Positions 57,906 to 64,000 of a DNA stretch of 64,000 nt are shown here, in pieces; the stretch's first letter is position 1; each line of letters starts with the position of its first letter. The position numbers were made by a program, and so were the translations under genes. The stretch lies in the NCBI GenBank assembly GCA_023375785.1, contig SZWC01004769.1:63168-127167 (forward strand). Reading direction: 5' to 3'. The stretch comes from Penium margaritaceum. Its lineage: Eukaryota; Streptophyta; Zygnematophyceae; Desmidiales; Peniaceae. The notes under the pieces were generated by a model. It worked only from the letters and a program-made list of their open reading frames with translations. It made no database searches and was not told where the DNA came from.

Positions 57906-59962
57906 GGCGATGAGATGGCAAGTGCCGGACCATCCAAGACCAACAAGTGAAAGGTGGTGACAGCCTCACCGCACACCCTCGGCGGACTCCAAATAATGGG
58001 AGCCGTCGCCGCAAGTACGATTGCCGACCCAAAGGCAACCATACGGCATAAGGCAGGCGACGCCAACTTCGGCAATACCGAGAAGCGTACGGAGGCCTGA
58101 AAATTGCTCGACAAGCACGTCGACGTGCACATGGATGACCCCCACGCGACGGTCGATACGATGGAGGAGGATCTCCCAGAGGGGGACCCCGACAAAGATC
58201 ATGACGCCGACGGTGGCAAAGGCGACAAGGATCGCTATCATTGCCACCGTCGTGCGGCGAACTCAAGCCGGTTGCTCGAGAAGGGTGAGGCACTCGTTGC
58301 GTTGCCTTAAGCTACTGACGACAGTGAGACTGCCTAGAGTAGTAAAGGCGCCAAAAGTAGCCACGCGGGAAGTTCCCGCGAGAACGAGCCGGACAACGTT
58401 GTCGCGAAGGCAATTCGCGATGACCGCCACAGGCTTGCGGAGTTTGCTGCTTATGTGGCGGGCCGACTCAAGATTACCACCAACGATGAAGGTACGGCAC
58501 CACTTGAAGGAGTGGGGGCAGATCCCCGTTCCTACGACGTTGCCATAATGGGGCAGGGAATCACCCACTCAAGCGTCGTTGCTGACGACAATCTCCTCCG
58601 AAAGGTCGGACTCCTTGGAGGCGTGTACACAAACCGTACCCTCATGCAGTGGGTAAAGGTGCACGAACAACGCGAGGCCCTAGAGGCTATCGTTGATACT
58701 CTCATGACATCAGAGCTCAAGTTCGCGTTTGCCAACCTGCTGGCCCACATCGGACAGAGCATCACGGACCTCGACCGGGATTGCCAACTGTAGCGCCTGG
58801 CCGCCCATGAGGCAAGCTGCCGATGCAACGACCTTGAGAAGGCGTTGCAGAGCGTGACCCAGGTGCGGATGTAACAGCAAGCACACCGCAGCTGTAGATA
58901 CCACTACCGGTCGCAGCGACGTCTTGCCTACCTTGACGACTTTGGGGCCGGTCACGAACACGTCCTTCCTCCATAGTGTGGAGATCTTCCGGAAGGGTGT
59001 GACACTGACAGACTAGCCGAACCGCATGGAGCACGTCCTACGTGTCCAAAAGTCTCCACTCAATCAATGGGGTGACCTTGCTACGACGCGGCTTGAGGAT
59101 AAGCTCTTCTAGTATGTGGTCAAGGAGTGGACTCCGCAGAGCCCTAACCTTAAGTGGCAGCCCATGCCGTAGGAAGCCTTCTGTGCAATCATGCGTAAGA
59201 AGTGTACCTAGCGTGAGGAGGCACAGCGCGCCTTCCACAAGATCAAGGACTTCAGGCAGCTGGGTAACTCGCTTGAGGCCTACTTGAGTGAGTTTACCGC
59301 GCTTGTGGAGGAAGCCGAAAACTTCACTGAGAGCGACGGTACCCAAACTTTCAAGTACCCAGAGTACTTGCTGCTGGAGTACTTACGCGATAGTCTTACC
59401 AACGAGAAGTTGAAAGACAAGACCACCACAACCGCAATGGGCCAAGCTTGGACAAGTTGGAGGGTGTTGCGAGACTACATGAGCAAAGTGTATTTGGCAA
59501 ACCCGAAGCACTACTCGGATGCATGGCCGAACGTGCGTGCACAAAAAACCCGCAATGTATGCATGGATGATGCAGGGGTTGGAGGGACAGCCAGACAACG
59601 GGACGTGGTGAAGGGAAAACATTCGGCAAACCCCTTAGCAAAGAAGACTGGTGGGAACAAGCCCCCCAACCAAAAGCGTGGCCATGACAATGACAAGCTC
59701 CAGGTGGCGCGCGAGCGTCGTAACATGGCCTTCCGCGAGGGGCTATGCCACACCTTCATGTAGCTCGGACACTTTAGGGCTCAGTGCCCTGAGGCTGCTG
59801 GTGGTGGACAAGAGGCCGCGTCGTTAGTCGCGACAGCAGCACCTCGTGGGGAGGGTGTAGCGGGAGGTCGCGGACAGGGTCGTGTTCAGGGTCGCGGTCG
59901 CAGCAATGGGCCCGGCCGTGGTAACGGACAAGGCCGTGGGGCGGGTTTTCTCCACCCCTGAG
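57906..59962 (+). pseudogene. gag: Element C Gag region (fossil)
   Basis: Begins near MASAGPSKTNK. A central piece (58455-58793) reads AGRLKITTNDEGTAPLEGVG and KVGLLGGVYTNRTLMQWVKV. The capsid C-terminal piece (59284-59763) reads ENFTESDGTQTFKYPEYLLL and is Lys-rich towards its end. A CCHC-like stretch lies near 59740-59790 and an Arg/Gly-rich tail (GGRGQGRVQGRGRSNGPG) at 59840-59960 ends GFLHP. The Arg/Gly-rich tail is shared with element B and suggests RNA binding, in line with a nucleocapsid role. Confidence 0.8.
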
Positions 59963-60419
59963 TGACGTTAGTGGTGACCACTCAGGGGTAAAACTGGATC
60001 ACGAGTGTGGATTCATGTTTTCAGAGGAGGATGTTAAACTATTTGAATTTTTGACGAGTTCAAATTTCTTCATTGTTTTCTCCCCTCTCATTGAACATCA
60101 TTCTGCACTTGTTGGTCAACATTGCCCATAAAATCTTGCATCACCGGATGAGATGCATGATCGAACCTGCTTAGTGGTGGCGACACCGACCATTGTGCAA
60201 GAATTGTGTAACACAACGATTGAAGCAAACGCCCTCAAAGCGACGAGTTCAATCATGTATGAAGTACCTTTGGTCGACGCTTTTGACCCATTGAAGTTTA
60301 AAGACTAAAGGTTGCTAGCCGAATTCACACGTGCCAACAAGATGTGGACTAGAGTAGGTGAATCATGGGAGCTACGACATCCCCCGTCTACATTCCGTGT
60401 GTATCACAAACTCGGCATC

Positions 60420-60620
60420 GTCGAGCCTCTTCACTCAGAAGATTGGAGGCAACATGACGATGCAGTTCAAAGGATACCTAGCTACTGCTCCCGTGAACGT
60501 ACTCGCTGACACTGGAGGAGATGACATCTTTGTTAGCTTGGCTTTACCCAACAGGTTGGCCTGAAGTACAAGCCATCGAATGGCGCAGTTTTCGTCGGTG
60601 ACAACCGTATAGCATCACAA
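60420..60620 (+). pseudogene. pol: Element C protease region (fossil)
   Basis: MTMQFKGYLATAPVNVLADT followed by GGDDIFVSL carries the D-T-G retropepsin motif near 60510. It is homologous to 4890-4960 of element A. Confidence 0.75.
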
Positions 60621-60903
60621 TCGGTACATGTAAAGCGGAAATTTATGTTCAAGGGTACACACAGAGTGTCCGTTGAAAGTACTCAACCTTCTTGACCCAT
60701 TTGATATGGTGCTAGGCGATCCCTGGCTCCGTGAAAACAAGGCTCTAATGTGCTTTGAATCAAAGCATTTGATGCTCCAAAAAGGATAGTGTCCCTTTGC
60801 ATTGATTCCGAGTACGAAGTTATTGCCGACCTGACTCAAAGTCCATGCTAGCTTGTCTGCGATGCAGGTCAAGAGACGTATTTGACAAGGTTGTTGATAC
60901 TTC

Positions 60904-61800
60904 TTGGCTCAGTTGCAAAACGTGGAGGACAACGTGAAGGAAGACACACCACAAGAGATCAAATCTCTATTGACGGAGTTCTTGAATGTATTCCAATACC
61001 CACTGGCTAGACTTCCACCAGAAAGACGCATGGGCCACACGACTCCACTACAACCGGAAGTGACTCCTACATTCAGACCCATGTATCGCCTTAGTCAAAC
61101 GAAAAGGCGAGAGGCCATACACCAAATCAAAGAGTACCTTGCAAAAGGATGGATCAAGCCAAGTAGCTCGTCGTACGGTACGCCAATCCTTTTTGTGAAT
61201 GAAATGGACGGTGGTTTATGCATGTGCGTGGATTACCGGGCGTTGAACAAGCTGACGGTGAAAAGCTGACTCCCTTTACCATAGATTGAGGACCTTTTTG
61301 ACCAACTCCAAGGGGGAAAAGTGTTTTCGTTCTTGGATTTGTCTCAAGGGTACCAACAAATCCGCATTACGAAAGATGATGTGCCCAAAACCGCGTTTTG
61401 TACGCACGTGGGACACTATTGGTTTTGAGTGTTATGCTTTGGCCTTAGAAATGTCCCGGCAACCTTCCAAGGAGATATGAACCGAATGCTTGCCAAGCAA
61501 CTCGGGCACTTTGTCTTGGTTTACCTGGACGACATCCTGGTTTTCTCCAAATAAAGGGAAGAGCACATAGAACATATACGCAAAGTCCTCACAATCCTTT
61601 AGGGAACATAAGTTCTATGCAAAAGTGAGCAAGTGTAAGTTTGCACAAAATGAGTTCGAATACCTTGGACACAACTTCGGCAAGGACAACATCCATGTCG
61701 ACCCACAAAAGGTCCAAGCCATTGTAGACTGGCCATGCCTGGAAAATGTTGGGAAAATTTGGTCTTTTCTCGGCCTTCCAAACTACTTTTGACGGTTTAT
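60904..61800 (+). pseudogene. pol: Element C reverse transcriptase (fossil)
   Basis: The N-terminal RT piece (60904-61269) shows FRPMYRLSQTKRREAIHQIK, IKPSSSSYGTPILFV and [34 protein letters not shown] follows near 61335, and the YLDD catalytic box is at 61522-61533 within [14 protein letters not shown]. The region runs into the connection YLGHNF... near 61660. Confidence 0.88.
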
Positions 61801-62290
61801 GCAAGGGCATTTGACCCTGGTAGCACCGCTAACCAGGCTCACGCAAAAAGACGTGCACTGGGAATGGAAATCTGATTGCGAGAACTCTTTTCTCAAAGTC
61901 AAAGATCTTCTATCCACAGCACCCGTCCTAACTCTTCCGGATCCATCGCAACCATGGGAGGTACAATGTGATGTGTCGGTAGTAGGACTCGGAGCCGTCC
62001 TCATGCAAAACGGTCACCCAGTTGCATATGAGAGCCGAAAGGTCATCCCCATGGAATCGCGGTATATAATTGGGGATCAAGAGCTCTTTGTGGTAGTACA
62101 TGCTTTCAAGATGTGGCGTTGCTCCTTTGAGGGTGTTGAAGGGGATGTGACGGTCGTGATCGACCATAACCCATTTGTGTTTTTCTAAACGCAACCGAGC
62201 CTATCAAGACAGTAGGCGCGTTGGAGCAAATACCTGAGCCAATCCTTGTTTACATGGGAATATCGACCATGACGCATCAATGTGGCCGAT
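61799..62290 (+). pseudogene. pol: Element C RNase H (fossil)
   Basis: The frame at 61799-62188 shows TRLTQKDVHWEWKSDCENSF, LPDPSQPWEVQCDVSVVGLG, AYESRKVIPMESRY, ELFVVVHAFKMWRC and VIDHNPFVFF. It is collinear with 52442-52948 of element B. Confidence 0.85.
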
Positions 62291-62459
62291 CCACAAAGCC
62301 AACAACCTCTAGAAGTTAAAGCAACCACCGAGGTTGGCAGGTGTTTTAAAGCCATTGCGACGGCAGCAACACAAGCACCAGATCCCGCTGAACCTTTATG
62401 ACAACCACCACGAGAGATTATCCATTACAACGGTTTTGTAAACAACACCCGAATGGGAT

Positions 62460-63800
62460 AGAATGTGGATTCTTGGGCTAAAGACTTCAAAATTTGGACA
62501 TGTATGCATTGGTGGAGGCCGTAGGGATCTTCCGGCACGGAGAACAAGTTGTTGCGCCAAACATGGGAGACCTTCGAGAAAAGATTATCTCCCACTTCCA
62601 CGACCCGCCGGTCGTAGGTCATGTGGGACCTCAAAAGACCGGACAGGGACTCTCCGACCACTATTGGTGGCGAGCATGGAGTGTCGATGTCCTTAAGTGT
62701 TGCATGACATGCAGCCCATGTCTTTGGAATAAGGGTAGTAACAAGAATCATGTCGGAATCCTCCGATAGCTTCCCATTCCTGGGACTCCATGGGAGTGGG
62801 TCAGCATGGACTTCATTACTAGTCTTCTGGACACGGCCCGTGGCCACGATGTAATACTCGTGGTTGTGGGCCTTGTGACAAAGATGACACAGTTCATTCC
62901 TACAACCACTGATGTGAACGCATAGGAGACCACTCGTTTCTTCTTTGAGACTGTCGTAAAGTACCATGGCTTGCCGTTGCGCATTATCTCCAATCGGGAT
63001 AAAGATAGTGATTTCTGGCAAAAGATGCACGAGTACTTCGGTAGTGAGTCGCAAATTTTGATAGCGTTTCACACTTAAAATGATGGACAAATAGAGCGCA
63101 TGAACCGCACTCTAGAGCAAATGCTCCGCATGTACGTGGACTCTGCCATACATGATTGGGACAAACTCCTAACATCGGTAGAGTTTGCGGTGAATAACTC
63201 GGTGAACGATTCTACACAATTCACACTGTTTGTGTTGAACAATGGTCAGCATCCAGTGTGTCCCCTTCATTGGTGAGGAGTGGGAGTATAGGAGGACAGG
63301 TTCCTTCTGCTCAAGCCTTTGCCGAGCACATAGACTCCTTGTTACAGGAGGCAAAGGATCACCTTCAAGCTTCTTGGCAACGAAAAAAGGCATATGCCGG
63401 CAAAAGTTGCCGTGAACTCTCGTTTGACATCGGTGACAAAGTGTTCCTTAGCACTAAGAATCTTTGGTTGAAGTTGCCAGGGGCGCAAAAACTTATACCG
63501 CAGTGGATTGGGCCATTTCCCATCGTTGCACGCATCAGGCCACTGGCATACCGATTGTTGCTTTCGCCAAGTATGAAGATACATGACGTGTTTCATGTGA
63601 GCCTGTTGGCTCCATACACGACAGCGGTAATCGTTCAGCCATCACTGGTAGTCCTTGCTGCCGATGGCCAATACGAGATTCTTCGGCTACTCCACCACCG
63701 AGAGCGTACTCTCCGGTTGCGGGTTGTTGGGGAATACCTCGTTCATTAGGCCGGGTGTGGACTTGAACTTAACGCATGGGTGCCAGAATCTCGGTTGCAC
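62460..63800 (+). pseudogene. pol: Element C integrase with chromodomain-like tail (fossil)
   Basis: The zinc-binding region has HFHDPPVVGHVG and CMTCSPCLW (62590-62730). The catalytic core starts WVSMDFITSLLDTARGHDVI near 62800. The C-terminal frame (63258-63749) has SAQAFAEHIDSLLQEAKDHL, LSFDIGDKVFLSTKNLWLK, WIGPFPIVARI and HDVFHVSLLAPY. A chromodomain-like stretch, DGQYEILRLLHHRERTLRL, then GEYLVH and NAWVPES, lies at 63663-63800. These mark the element as a chromovirus. Confidence 0.85.
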
Positions 63801-64000
63801 ACAAGGATGGTAACCTAGTATTGGTGTAAGCTAGCAGCTCGCACAAATCGACGTGTGTCAGGGGGCACCACCTTAACACGGAAAAAGTGAACAACATTCT
63901 CGCAGGGCGGCATTCATGGACTGTAACCATAGGAGGTTGGGGACGCCCAACATGGTTGACACGTGGATGCTCCAGCCTAAAAGGGGGAGACCGCTAGTCG

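Larger units (their letters stand above)
56852..64000 (+). mobile_element. Element C: Ty3/gypsy chromovirus fossil, runs off the window
   Basis: Plus-strand element nested in element B, head-to-head with it. The 5' LTR is 56852-57048, followed by an initiator-Met-type primer site, leader, Gag, protease, RT, RNase H, integrase and a chromodomain-like tail near 63663-63800. By alignment with element B, the polypurine tract and 3' LTR should start roughly 150 bp beyond the window. It is the best-preserved of the three family members in coding content, but is still a fossil with several to many breaks. ACCGT (56847-56851) is the candidate target duplication. Confidence 0.88.

Noticed and set aside
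1-64000. tRNA and rRNA genes
   Set aside because: I looked for A/B-box pairs and conserved rRNA segments by eye and found none; the only tRNA-related sequences are retroelement primer sites. A covariance-model scan would be decisive.

Overview
The window looks like repeat-dominated, gene-poor nuclear DNA from a streptophyte (land plant or charophyte alga). The support is Ty3/gypsy chromovirus-type elements, a Ty1/copia element primed by initiator tRNA-Met, and a miniature LTR element (TRIM) with a perfect tRNA-Met primer site. Between these lie long AT-rich stretches with only chance-sized reading frames, and several minisatellites. There are no operons, and I recognise no rRNA, tRNA, CRISPR array or intact host gene. 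The species cannot be fixed from the sequence alone.

Layout. 1-1067: Ala-codon-rich (CAG/CTG) DNA and unassigned flank. 1068-8565: an old Ty3/gypsy chromovirus-like fossil (element A) with both LTRs and a near-matching 5-bp target duplication. 8566-20100: mostly unassigned AT-rich DNA holding a candidate MITE (11714-12181), a TRIM (14466-14845) and a CT microsatellite. 20100-22340: a degenerate ~150-bp repeat cluster split by a 1.09-kb TIR DNA element (copy 1, 20955-22046). 24700-26631: a block bracketed by a short direct repeat and containing a 41-bp tandem array. 26700-29900: an ancient minus-strand gypsy relic. 30290-31760: a purine-rich tandem array that switches to a pyrimidine-rich one, with an assembly gap whose flanks are duplicated. 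31760-37734: mostly unassigned. 37735-38827: the second, inverted copy of the TIR element. 39000-39520: a GC-rich ~65-bp minisatellite of imperfect palindromes. 41410-48532: a Ty1/copia fossil (element D) with a perfect 5-bp target duplication. 50572-56851: a minus-strand chromovirus fossil (element B). 56852 to the window end: a plus-strand chromovirus of the same family (element C), which appears to have inserted into B's leader head-to-head and runs off the window just before its expected 3' LTR.

How the parts relate. A, B and C belong to one family: same LTR termini (TGTA...), same initiator-Met primer site where visible, Gag with one CCHC knuckle and a Gly/Arg-rich tail, and in B and C a chromodomain-like C-terminus. 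The most unusual item is the TIR DNA element. Its two near-identical inverted copies lie 16 kb apart, have 25-bp TIRs and TA at both ends, and share a 172-codon frame with an AT-hook-like motif. I do not recognise its superfamily.
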